From NCBI GenBank assembly GCA_038316385.1, contig JBBQAN010000027.1, positions 1 to 34,937 of the forward strand: a DNA stretch of 34,937 bases. The letters run 5' to 3'. The notes beneath the pieces are model-generated. The model ran no database searches. It had not been told where the DNA came from and was given only the letters and a program-made list of their open reading frames with translations. Both the position numbers and the translations under genes were made by a program. This stretch comes from SZAS-103 sp038316385 (GTDB lineage: Bacteria; Pseudomonadota; Gammaproteobacteria; Xanthomonadales; Xanthomonadaceae). Below are positions 18,701 through 26,409 of the stretch, piece after piece. Position 1 is the first letter of the stretch, and the number at the start of each line of letters is the position of its first letter.

Positions 18701-21036
18701 GCATAGCCGAACTGCGCAGTGGCACTGGCCTGAGTGTCGCCGAGGTTGATCACTGAACCCGCCGCATCGGTGGAGTAGGCTCCTATGGAAGCGCCCCAGG
18801 CCGTAGCTATGCTATGGCCCTCATTCGCCCCGCCGTCCGCGCCGGCAACAGCCTGCGAAACGATACTGCCGGCGTTGTAGATGACCGCTTGCGTCGATCC
18901 GTAGGCTTTGACGCCCATGACGATTGCGCGCCCACCGTATTGGTCAGTGCTCAGACTGCCGGTGGTCGCCGAGGCGATGATGCTTCCACCCGCGTCGTTG
19001 ATGAGATGGGTGTCGTACTTGCCGCGGCCGACCACGCCATAGGCGGAGACGATACCAACGTCGCTGTTGGATATGGCGGAGATGGTGCCTGCGTTTTCGA
19101 CAACCGCATTGTACTTGGCATAAGCCTGGACGCCGGTTGCACCCGCGCCCGCCTCAAAAAAGGTAATGCCGTGATCGGTCACCGCGTGCGCCGAGATGTC
19201 GCCGTGGTTCACTACCGAAACGTTACCCTGAAAGTTTGCCGTGGCTTCAATGCCCGTCGCGCCACTCGCCCCGGTGTAGCCGTACAGGCTGTTGGCAAAG
19301 GCGTGCGCATGGCTATATGCAGCAATATTGCCATCGTTGACCACATTGATATTGTTGATTGCTGATGCCTCAATCCCTACCGACCGAGCGATGCCGAACA
19401 GTTCCGACTCCGCCGTGGCGTAGATGGTTGCACCCGCGGCATTGTTGACCGTGGCACTCGATCCGGAAATCTGCAGTGCCGTCGCGACCGCGGTATAGCC
19501 GCCCACAACAGAGGCGTGTGCCTCGATGGTGCCGTCATTGTTGATGCTGGCACCGGCGGCGCCATATCCAAATCCGTACACGTTCACACCCGTTGCGTAC
19601 GCATCGGCCTCCGACACAGTGGCGTAACCGCGGCCACCCTGCGAGATCGCGTAGATATCACCATGGTTGACGAGGACAGCCGCATTTCCACTCTTGATAT
19701 AGGCCCCGATAGTCGTCGAGACCCCCACATCGGATTTCGCGCTGCTGTAAATCGAACCGCCGTTGTCGATCTCGGCATCGCCGTAGCCATACGACCCGGA
19801 CTGCGAGATCGCACCCCAAGCCGAGGCATAACCCTGAGTGGTCACCGCTGACGCGCTGATATCGCCCGAGTTGCTGATCAGCGCTTCGCCGTTGCCGGAA
19901 GGGTTCGCCGCACGGACGCCAATCGCCTTCGCCGTCAGAAACCCATCGGTCGCGCCGATGATGGCCGTCGCTGTGGACGCCACGGACACCGATCCGCTGT
20001 TGTTGACGACTGCGTCGTACATCGAGGCAAACGTGTAAACACCTGTCGCCACGGCTTCATATTGCCCGTAGGGCGCCAAGCTGCCGCCGACGCTTACCGT
20101 GATGCTGCCGGAGTTGGTGGTAGTCGCCTCAAGGTAGGACTGATTGATGATGCCTTCGGCTGTCGCCTGACTGCCGGTCGCCGTAGCAGCAATCGTACCC
20201 GTATTGATGACATCGGCGTTTTTGAAGCCCGCCGAATAGACACCGATAGCGTTGGCCATGCCGTTATTGGCAACAGCCCGGGCGGAGATGGTGCCATCGT
20301 TGTGCACCGTGCTGGCGTCCGCGTCGAAGCCGAAGGCACCGACCGCAGTCGCATTGCCCTGTTTCGAACGGGCGCTGGCAACAATGCTGCCCGACGTCTC
20401 GTTGTAGATGTAGGAAAAATAATTGGGTCGATTGCGCACGCCGTAGGCAGTCGCGGCTCCTGCCCACGCATGCGCGCCGACATTGATGCCCGTACTGTTG
20501 TCGATAGTGCTGCTGTCATCGCCGTACTCATCGATGCCGATGACGGTTCCGTAGCCGCTGGCATCGATGTTGGTGCTGGTCTGGATGTCTGGGTGGCTAT
20601 CGTTGATGCCGAACGCGTCACCACCATTGACGATGGTGACGTCATGAACGTCAACGATGCGCAGAGCTTCGGCGCCACGGACATTGATGTGGCTGCCAGC
20701 GTTGAAGATGGCCGACACATCGTCACTGCCGATATCCGCCAGACCGAAGGACGGAAGCACGCTGGTGGGCAACGGGTAGCCCGCCACAACGGTGAGGTCG
20801 ACCGGGGATAGGAAGTCTGCAATAGACTCACCAGGATCGCCATGACGGACATGCGCGGTGCTGGCCGCAGCGAGGCTGCGAGTGTCAGTCGCCCAACTGG
20901 CAACCGGCACACACAATGTCAGCATGGTGGCTGAGACGGCCAGGGCAGCGCGAATCGCCAAGCTGATGGGCGCGACCGTTGGGGTTGCAGGTGCGCGCGT
21001 TTTGCGCGTGGCCTGGTGCTGAAAAGATTGGTTCAT
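15778..21036 (-). CDS. Autotransporter (type V secretion) with long beta-helical repeat passenger
   Basis: Surface protein of 1752 residues. ATG 21036 is chosen because GGGGGAG lies just upstream; a longer frame to 21102 lacks support. Residues 1-49 form an extended signal peptide with basic RKTR, a hydrophobic core and a likely cut after ASWA. The passenger (about 50-1480) is built of degenerate units of the form N-x-G-x-I-x-A-x-A followed by an A-x-A-x-G strand, which suggests a beta-solenoid. Residues about 1484-1752 form the outer-membrane beta-barrel, ending in LRYSW with the expected terminal aromatic. Within the passenger, about residues 852-1205 are two near-identical copies of a 177-residue block. 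No protease or RGD-type motif was noticed, so adhesion or aggregation is only a guess. It is divergent from a MalT-like regulator and ends at a strong terminator. Confidence 0.93.
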   Translation of the reverse strand: MNQSFQHQATRKTRAPATPTVAPISLAIRAALAVSATMLTLCVPVASWATDTRSLAAASTAHVRHGDPGESIADFLSPVDLTVVAGYPLPTSVLPSFGLADIGSDDVSAIFNAGSHINVRGAEALRIVDVHDVTIVNGGDAFGINDSHPDIQTSTNIDASGYGTVIGIDEYGDDSSTIDNSTGINVGAHAWAGAATAYGVRNRPNYFSYIYNETSGSIVASARSKQGNATAVGAFGFDADASTVHNDGTISARAVANNGMANAIGVYSAGFKNADVINTGTIAATATGSQATAEGIINQSYLEATTTNSGSITVSVGGSLAPYGQYEAVATGVYTFASMYDAVVNNSGSVSVASTATAIIGATDGFLTAKAIGVRAANPSGNGEALISNSGDISASAVTTQGYASAWGAISQSGSYGYGDAEIDNGGSIYSSAKSDVGVSTTIGAYIKSGNAAVLVNHGDIYAISQGGRGYATVSEADAYATGVNVYGFGYGAAGASINNDGTIEAHASVVGGYTAVATALQISGSSATVNNAAGATIYATAESELFGIARSVGIEASAINNINVVNDGNIAAYSHAHAFANSLYGYTGASGATGIEATANFQGNVSVVNHGDISAHAVTDHGITFFEAGAGATGVQAYAKYNAVVENAGTISAISNSDVGIVSAYGVVGRGKYDTHLINDAGGSIIASATTGSLSTDQYGGRAIVMGVKAYGSTQAVIYNAGSIVSQAVAGADGGANEGHSIATAWGASIGAYSTDAAGSVINLGDTQASATAQFGYATSFGTYVRDITTDPSAVVVASTSNSGTIASTSTADYGTAQAVGTYMVALRQLYSVDCSSGTCQYPGTLTANGGVATLDNSGEISAVAAAHGGTGYAYGATVLGAFNSGITNSGHISAVVDADTARAVGALNNSLYGYATVQNSGSINAVATGDVVSASGVFIAGAYGNTNTGNMAVTVDNQGSLLAKATGATTAKAIGIEATGWKDDGIQIDNIGTISAAAYGTGASATAVSMISQGDSVLTNSGAMGAYSALLHNSGALTAVATAHGGTGYAYGTTVLGAFNSGITNSGHISAVVDADTARAIGALNNSLYGDATLQNSGSISAVATGGVASASGAFIAGAYGNTDTGNMAVTVDNQGSLLVKATGATTAKAIGIEATGWKDDGIQIDNSGTIAAAAYGTGATATAVSMISNGDNVLTNSGAMGAYGDGARIAVSSSDGSTATIVNTGSITGAIVTGDGDDILNIKTSGIWNVVGTSTDFGAGDDTISNIGTINLHNSSLTLGSFDALGNTFANSGAITASGANLINMGAANPNSFTNTGSVEFRNGLTGDNLTVAGNWAGSGTLGVDVDALHNASDKLHVVGNVAAGSVATVDVNLLTLPTTAMSSVTVADVTGNSTAGSFVLGDVHFNTNKSFLVVQGVSLNSVIDASNAHPDVFALGVAVTGLTDSGSLAAAFAPGVQSLMSSEVGTWRERMGVLDSQPRGGAGAWARAFSDSGTFHPTYIANNFGQGGNVAFDQHNSGQELGVDFGIADGFSVGLLLGKAQASQHLDGAGVVGQNKITADTKGVYATWIASGGFYLDASYREMSFDARLDSVVGESRATGKADAFNGELGWSWTLGDGLKLVPQLQYTHTTVNHVDTLTGALAGFTPRGGTSSRGRAGVLLSDDIVSGKMTWTPYASASAVREFDGDNGFTINNTFSGSTSTKGTSALVEGGLAMHTGKLSVFGGVNWQDGGALNSVVGGHFGLRYSW
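17421..18471 (-). repeat. Tandem duplication inside the autotransporter passenger (period 531 bp)
   Basis: Two direct copies lie at about 17421-17940 and 17952-18471, offset by 531 bp (177 codons, frame kept). Shared anchors at exactly this offset include TTGTCGATCTGGAT (17531 and 18062) and TGTTGT(G/C)CAG (17931 and 18462). By eye, roughly nine bases in ten agree, and many of the changes are at third positions. Both protein copies contain AYGTTVLGAFNSGITNSGHI or its near twin, and EATGWKDDGIQIDN. Confidence 0.9.
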
Positions 21037-21230
21037 CGCTCCCCCGGTAATTTGTCGATTGCCGGACAGGTGATGTCCTGCATGAACTTTGGTCATTTGC
21101 AAGCGGCTACGGTCGCTTCGGCTGAGAGAGGAATGGCCGTCCTCAAGACTTCAATGGACGGAAGACCTAGCGTTTCAGCTCTGCCGTAAGGAACAGAATT
21201 CGAGTAGACAGCCTCCCGATCAGTTCTCCC

Positions 21231-21249
21231 ACCCCCCAAAAAAGGGGGT
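21231..21249. promoter_or_regulatory. Inverted repeat ACCCCC-N7-GGGGGT in the divergent region
   Basis: ACCCCC at 21231-21236 and GGGGGT at 21244-21249 are perfectly complementary around CAAAAAA. The stem is pure GC apart from the end pair, but no T-run follows on either strand, so it is not a standard terminator. It lies about 195 bp from the autotransporter start and 193 bp from the regulator start. Confidence 0.5.
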
Positions 21250-21308
21250 AAAGCCTTTCCGTGGGCTGGCCGTCGGCAGCGATCGCGTCTCCTGAAGCGT
21301 TTCCCGCA

Positions 21309-21330
21309 GGATGCTGCGCACCCAGCATCC
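21309..21330. promoter_or_regulatory. Perfect 8-bp inverted repeat GGATGCTG-N6-CAGCATCC
   Basis: GGATGCTG (21309-21316) and CAGCATCC (21323-21330) are exact complements with a CGCACC spacer, giving a 22-bp dyad. It is 112 bp upstream of the regulator start and 273 bp from the autotransporter start. Dyads of this size are common operators for dimeric HTH proteins; the GGATG half-site loosely recalls MalT-box cores, which may be coincidence. Confidence 0.5.
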
Positions 21331-21441
21331 GATTCGCGACGCGACGCACATAATCTGTGCCGCCTCGTACCCAGCGATCGGCTATCCTTGACGCGCATCT
21401 CCGCGACCTTCTGCGGAGCGTTTTCGCATTGGTCGAGAGAC

Positions 21442-24210
21442 ATGCTCGAACCTGATTTCATCCTCAAGACCACGCCGCCACGGCTGCCGCGCACGGCCCT
21501 TGAGCGCGACCGCTTGTCGCGTATCTGGGACATCGTCTGCGACCGCACCGCGATCACCGTTCTCGCGCCGCCCGGTTTCGGCAAAACCACTCTGCTTGTG
21601 CACTGGCGCCGCCGCTGGCTTGCCGAAGGCGCGCTCGTGGCTTGGCTCACTTCCGATCGCAACGACGATCCGGCGCGTTTCAACATGGCCCTGCTGCATG
21701 CGATCCGCACGGCCAGCGGGCGCGCATCACTCGACACTTCGGCGACCGAGAACGCGGCAAACACCGACCACGGCATCGACACACTGACCGGCCTGCTCGC
21801 TGAAATCGCCAGCCTCGGCCGTCAGACTGTACTGATCGTCGACGATGCGGAGCGACTGCCCGATGCGAGCCGGCGATCGCTTGCCTATCTTCTTTACAAC
21901 GCGCCGTCGAACCTGCATGTCGCGATCGGCACGCGCGTACCGCTCGACCTGCGCACCAGCGAGATCGCCGCGAAAGGCAATAGCGCCACGCTTAAAATCG
22001 ACGACTTGCGCCTGCAACTTGAAGAGACGATGGCGATCCTGGACAAGCGTTTCGGATCGCGCCTGGGCCTGGATGATTGCGTGTGCCTGCACGAAGCCAC
22101 CGAAGGCTGGCCGATCGGCTTGCAACTGGCGATCGCGACGATCGAGCCGGAGGATAATCTCTCGACCGCGATCCGTACGCTGTCAGGACGGCACGGCGAC
22201 ATCGAACGCTATTTCATCGAATCGCTGTTCGCGCGGCTGCCGACGCCGCTTGCGGACTTCCTCGTACGCATCGCAATTCTCGATCGCATGGATGCGACGA
22301 TGTGCGAAGCGGTGACCGGTTGCGCTACGGCATCGCCGTGGCTTGATCAACTCATGCTCGACACGCCGATCCTGATCGTCGCCGAACTGCAGGGATGGTT
22401 TCGACTGCATCCATTGATGCGCGATTTCCTGCTCGCTCGTTTCGAATTGCTGCAACAGGACGAACAGCGCGCATTGCACCGGCGTGCATGCGACTGGTTC
22501 GCCGATCAACAGCGTTTTCCAGAAGCTGCATCGCATGCGCTTGCCGCCGGCGACGAAGCACTCGCGCACGACTACGCGGTGAAGTCGCTGTGGACGCTGC
22601 GCACGCAGGGCAAGTTCGCCGAGGCGCAGGCCTGGCTCGCACGGATTCCGCCGGAGAGCATCGCCAAAGACACCCATCTGCGCTTGATCGCAGCATGGGT
22701 GACCGCACTTGGCGAGGGCAATGCGCAAGCCTTCAACGTCGCCAGCGAAGTGCTCGCCGATGCGATGGCCGAGCCGTACACGCAATTCCTCGCCGCCTGC
22801 GTCGCATCGAGCGCCACCGGCTATTCCGACCATATCGGCCTCGTGCCCGAACTGTTCGCGCGCTGGCCCGAAGTTCCGGCGGACGTCGTCGAGCCGGTGT
22901 GCGCCATCGCCTGGCGCAACGGCATGGCCAATCTGCAACTGCACACCGGCCATCCCGACGCAGCGCGCCGCATCCTTGAAGCGATTCCGATCGATGCCTC
23001 CAACGACTCGGCAATGCTCGCGTTGTCGTATCGCACAATGCTGCTGGCGATGTGCCATATGTGGGAAGGCGATCCGTCGCAGGCCGAAGCGGTGATGCGC
23101 CCCGCGTTGCTGCAGGCCGAACGCGTCGCCGGCCGCCGCAGCATGGTGGCAAGCATGTTCGCGTCGGTGCTGGCTGCGGCCATGGTCGACCAGGATCAAC
23201 CTGTCGCTGCGCAGGCGCTGCTTGCGAATCGCCTCGACGTGATCGAGCGTACGGGATTCCCGGACGCGATCCTGCTCGCCTATCGCACGCTCACCTATGT
23301 CGCACTGAGCCAGGGCGATGAACGCCGCGCGTTGATCCTGCTCGACAGTCTCGGCGCGCTCGCCGAGCGCCGCTCGTTGCCGCGGATGAGCCTGCATTGC
23401 CTCGCCATGCAGATCCGAATCCACGCGCAACGCGCTTGCACGGACACGGTGGCGCGGCTGGTTCGACAACTCGATGTGCTCGAACGCGAATTCACCCGCA
23501 AGGAATTCCTGCCCTATCTGCCGCAGTACCGGATGGCTGCTGCACTCGCGAAAACGCACGCGGCGTTGGCGCGTCATGATCTCGATGCCGCGGAAGACAA
23601 CATACATATCGCCGATGCCTGCGCCGGCGAACTCGGCCGTCGCCGAGATGCCTTGATGGCAAAGGTATTGCATGCGGTGGTGATGCGGCTGCGCAACGAA
23701 CCGCGCGCGCTTTCGGTACTTGCTGAGGTGCAGCACCTGGCTGCGATCGGAGGCAACGCACGCCTCGTCGCCGATACCCATCCACTCGCCGCACAGATGG
23801 CGGCGGAGATACATCGCCAGACCACCGGCCTGCGCGTAGTGCGAAACATCGCACCCGCGCTTGAAGTACAGCCGCAGCCGTCGGTATCACGAACGTTTGC
23901 GCAACGTTGCGGCCCACTCACTCCGAAGGAATCCGAAGTGCTCTCCCTGCTCCACAAGGGCATGTCGAACAAGCTGATCGCGCGCGCAATGGACATTAGC
24001 GACGAGACCGTGAAGTGGCACGTCAAGAACCTGTTCCTGAAATTGTCCGCAGGAACTCGCAAGCACGTCGTCGATCGAGCGCGTCTGCTTGGCTTGGTCG
24101 GCGCCGAAAACTCTTGGGATCCCGCCGGTTCGATCGGTTCGGCTACGCATCGTGCACTTCAGGATGTTGCCGCGGCAGCCGCATTGGATGATCATCCCCC
24201 GAGAGCCTGA
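21442..24210 (+). CDS. MalT-like LuxR-family transcriptional regulator (STAND ATPase)
   Basis: Large regulator of 922 residues, the size of MalT (about 900). Starting at ATG 21442 gives LEPDFILKTTPPRLPRTALE, the usual N-terminus of this class; a longer frame from 21388 is unlikely. Walker A is APPGFGKTT (residues 42-50) and Walker B VLIVDDAERL (130-139). A long helical TPR-like sensor region follows (about 300-800). A LuxR-type HTH occupies about 826-886: LTPKESEVLSLLHKGMSNKL, then ISDETVKWHVKNLFLKL. Such proteins bind ATP and an inducer, oligomerise and activate transcription. Being head-to-head with the autotransporter, it is a plausible direct regulator of that gene; the inducer is unknown. 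It has a 36-residue tail after the HTH. Confidence 0.92.
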   Translation: MLEPDFILKTTPPRLPRTALERDRLSRIWDIVCDRTAITVLAPPGFGKTTLLVHWRRRWLAEGALVAWLTSDRNDDPARFNMALLHAIRTASGRASLDTSATENAANTDHGIDTLTGLLAEIASLGRQTVLIVDDAERLPDASRRSLAYLLYNAPSNLHVAIGTRVPLDLRTSEIAAKGNSATLKIDDLRLQLEETMAILDKRFGSRLGLDDCVCLHEATEGWPIGLQLAIATIEPEDNLSTAIRTLSGRHGDIERYFIESLFARLPTPLADFLVRIAILDRMDATMCEAVTGCATASPWLDQLMLDTPILIVAELQGWFRLHPLMRDFLLARFELLQQDEQRALHRRACDWFADQQRFPEAASHALAAGDEALAHDYAVKSLWTLRTQGKFAEAQAWLARIPPESIAKDTHLRLIAAWVTALGEGNAQAFNVASEVLADAMAEPYTQFLAACVASSATGYSDHIGLVPELFARWPEVPADVVEPVCAIAWRNGMANLQLHTGHPDAARRILEAIPIDASNDSAMLALSYRTMLLAMCHMWEGDPSQAEAVMRPALLQAERVAGRRSMVASMFASVLAAAMVDQDQPVAAQALLANRLDVIERTGFPDAILLAYRTLTYVALSQGDERRALILLDSLGALAERRSLPRMSLHCLAMQIRIHAQRACTDTVARLVRQLDVLEREFTRKEFLPYLPQYRMAAALAKTHAALARHDLDAAEDNIHIADACAGELGRRRDALMAKVLHAVVMRLRNEPRALSVLAEVQHLAAIGGNARLVADTHPLAAQMAAEIHRQTTGLRVVRNIAPALEVQPQPSVSRTFAQRCGPLTPKESEVLSLLHKGMSNKLIARAMDISDETVKWHVKNLFLKLSAGTRKHVVDRARLLGLVGAENSWDPAGSIGSATHRALQDVAAAAALDDHPPRA

Positions 24211-24382
24211 GGCGCAGCTCGTAGCTGATCAGGATGTGCTGGGGCGTGATCCATTGATCCAAAGATGGTAAGGATAACGACCTCACCTACGGAATTGAAA
24301 GAAGTCGCAGGCGGCTTGCCAGACGACAGGCGACAGGTCAAAGTTGAATCCCGCTTCCAGTTGCCGACGCGCAGGAGTGATC

Positions 24383-24841
24383 ATGGTCAATATCGGGACG
24401 GTTCTGAAGGATGAAATTTCCAGACTCAGCCGGAAAGAGATTCGGATACAGGTGGAACCCCTGCGCAAGGCATCCGCCGCGTTTCGCCGTGAAATCGCCG
24501 CCCTCAAGCGCCAGCTGCAGGAACTCAAGCGCGAGGTCGGCGTAGTTGCGAAACGTTCACGGCGGCAGACAGTAGACAACGCCGAGGATTCCTCGCGCCC
24601 GATGCGATTCGTGGCGAAGGGATTGGTTTCCCTGCGCGCCAGACTCGGATTGTCCGCTCCCGAACTGGCGCGACTGATGAACGTTAGCGCCCAGTCGATC
24701 TACAACTGGGAGCAAAAGAAGTCGGTTCCCCGCAAGGAGCAACTGGCGACCTTGGCGACGTTGAGAACGCTGGGCAAGCGCGCGGCGAGAATGCGTCTGG
24801 AGTCGCTGCCTGAACCGCAACCGCGAAAGGGTCGACAGTAG
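24383..24841 (+). CDS. Small coiled-coil protein with XRE-like HTH
   Basis: Product of 152 residues from ATG 24383, with AGGAG eight bases upstream. Residues about 5-60 are highly charged and helical (RREIAALKRQLQELKREV), likely a coiled coil. Residues about 80-130 resemble an XRE-type helix-turn-helix: LRARLGLSAPELARLMNVSA, then QSIYNWEQKKSVPRKEQ. It is probably a DNA-binding protein that oligomerises through its N-terminus. It lies 172 bp after the MalT-like regulator, far enough to be separate. I do not recognise a named family, and its targets are unknown. Confidence 0.75.
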   Translation: MVNIGTVLKDEISRLSRKEIRIQVEPLRKASAAFRREIAALKRQLQELKREVGVVAKRSRRQTVDNAEDSSRPMRFVAKGLVSLRARLGLSAPELARLMNVSAQSIYNWEQKKSVPRKEQLATLATLRTLGKRAARMRLESLPEPQPRKGRQ

Positions 24842-25127
24842 ATCACGATCCAGAAACTACCCGCGTCAGGCTTCCCGGGAGAGGGCGTCCACGAATGACG
24901 GGATCGCCGAACTGCGCCCAGCCATCGGTCAACTGTTCGTTGACAGCCCAGATGCGGCCCTTCCGAGTCGGAGTCAGCTCAATAGTCGTTTGCCAGTCTC
25001 ACCAGCGCGGGAGCCGAAGCGAACCTCAATCCGGCCATGCTGTGTCGGAAAGGCGCTGATTGCGCCGCTGGATCGCCGCTCGCAAACGGTGCACGATCAA
25101 ACACAACATTCAGCCGACAAATGACCC

Positions 25128-26348
25128 ATGCCGACCATGCAACGTTTTCCCGCGCACGTCAGACAATATCTCAAGACGCTGGCTATCCACGCCGATGACC
25201 ATCTCGATGCCGCGCGCCGCCGCTACGATTCCAAGTTCGGAACGGATCTGCCGCGGCACATTGCAGCGTATCGATCCTTCACCGACGGCAAGACAGTCGA
25301 ACTCTTCGGACGCGTGCTGGCCAGGCCGCCACTGGGTGGACCCAATGCGGATGATCGCTGGTGGGAAAACCTGCTCAATACCTATCGTCGCTTCAGCAGC
25401 GACGACGTGGCGGGAGTTGCGCTGGAGGCGCGCTTTCGGAATGCCAGCGCGAAAACCGTCACCGACAACGAGGGCTATTACCGGGTCAGCCTCGCTCTCG
25501 ACGGCGCCCGATCCGATGCGCTGTGGGACAACGCGAGCATTGCATTGGCCGATGGCAATCTGCTGACCACCCAGCCGGTGTTGAATCTGGGACCCACGGC
25601 GGCCTTTGCGGTCATTTCTGACATCGACGACACCATTCTGCAAAGCAGCATCGTGGAATGGAAAACCGCAGCGCAACTGGCTTTCCTGCATAACGCACGA
25701 ACCCGCAAGCCTCTGCTCGGCGTCGCCCGTCTGTACCAGGCGTTGCAGGCAGGCGCGCACGGCGGCGCAAACAACCCCATTTTTTACGTGTCCAATTCGC
25801 CGTGGAATCTGTACGACCTGCTGGACGATTTCCTCGAACTCAACAACATTCCGTTCGGGCCAATGTTTCTGCAGAAACTCGGGTTCCACGAAGGCGAGGC
25901 GTTCGGCAGTGGTCGCGATCACAAGTTGCAGCGTGTGCGCGAGCTGATCCAGCGATTTCCGGCCATGCGTTGGATACTGCTGGGCGATTCCGGCCAACTG
26001 GATGCCGAAACCTACAGCGAGATCGCGCAGGAATTCGGAGATCGCACCCTCGCCATCTACATTCGTGACGTGGACGCAGCGCCCGATACGCCGCGCGACA
26101 AGCTAGTGGATGGATACATCAAGAAAGTCGCAAGCACCAAGGTGCCGATGCTGCTCGTGGCGGATAGCGTAGCGATTGCCGAGCATGCCATTGGCTTGGG
26201 CCTGATCGACCCGGCAGCGCTGCCGAGCATCGTCGCCGAGGTGCAGCGCGATCAGCAACGACCGACCGTAGCCGAAGCGACGGTGCAATCGGTAAAGGAC
26301 GATGTGATCGATGCAGTCAAGGGCACAACGACCGCGAAGCCAGGTTGA
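25128..26348 (+). CDS. DUF2183 (App1-like) phosphatase domain protein
   Basis: Product of 406 residues. The C-terminal two thirds match DUF2183, the domain of yeast App1 phosphatidate phosphatase, by the HAD-type DxDxT motif SDIDDTIL (D165 and D167), then YVSNSPWNLYDLL, FGPMFLQKLG, KLQRVRELIQRFP and ILLGDSGQLDAETY. The N-terminal part (about 55-160) holds VELFGRVLARPP and a beta-rich section, common upstream of this domain in bacteria. Activity on phosphatidate is assumed from the family and not shown. Starts at 25128 and 25137 are both possible and neither has a clear ribosome site. No signal peptide is seen. The gene converges on ispA with a 61-bp gap. Confidence 0.85.
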   Translation: MPTMQRFPAHVRQYLKTLAIHADDHLDAARRRYDSKFGTDLPRHIAAYRSFTDGKTVELFGRVLARPPLGGPNADDRWWENLLNTYRRFSSDDVAGVALEARFRNASAKTVTDNEGYYRVSLALDGARSDALWDNASIALADGNLLTTQPVLNLGPTAAFAVISDIDDTILQSSIVEWKTAAQLAFLHNARTRKPLLGVARLYQALQAGAHGGANNPIFYVSNSPWNLYDLLDDFLELNNIPFGPMFLQKLGFHEGEAFGSGRDHKLQRVRELIQRFPAMRWILLGDSGQLDAETYSEIAQEFGDRTLAIYIRDVDAAPDTPRDKLVDGYIKKVASTKVPMLLVADSVAIAEHAIGLGLIDPAALPSIVAEVQRDQQRPTVAEATVQSVKDDVIDAVKGTTTAKPG

Positions 26349-26409
26349 TCCGCATTTCTGGCGCCTCGCAATCGCACGGACGCTGAAAGAGTAGCAACCA
26401 AATGCGCGA

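Larger units (their letters stand above)
21037..21441. promoter_or_regulatory. 405-bp divergent regulatory region between autotransporter and MalT-like regulator
   Basis: No supported gene lies here. The region must hold the promoters of both divergent genes, but I could not assign convincing -35/-10 pairs. It contains two inverted repeats, listed separately: a C-tract/A-tract/G-tract palindrome at 21231-21249 and an 8-bp perfect stem at 21309-21330. Their position makes them candidate operator sites or transcript hairpins. This is inference from position and symmetry only. Confidence 0.5.

Noticed and set aside
16390..20811. Several plus-strand open frames antisense to the autotransporter
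   Set aside because: They mirror the repetitive passenger codons on the other strand and lack starts with ribosome sites or domains.
22183..23814. Open frame of 543 codons on the minus strand
   Set aside because: It lies wholly inside the MalT-like regulator and shows no domain; it is a shadow of the GC-rich plus-strand codons.
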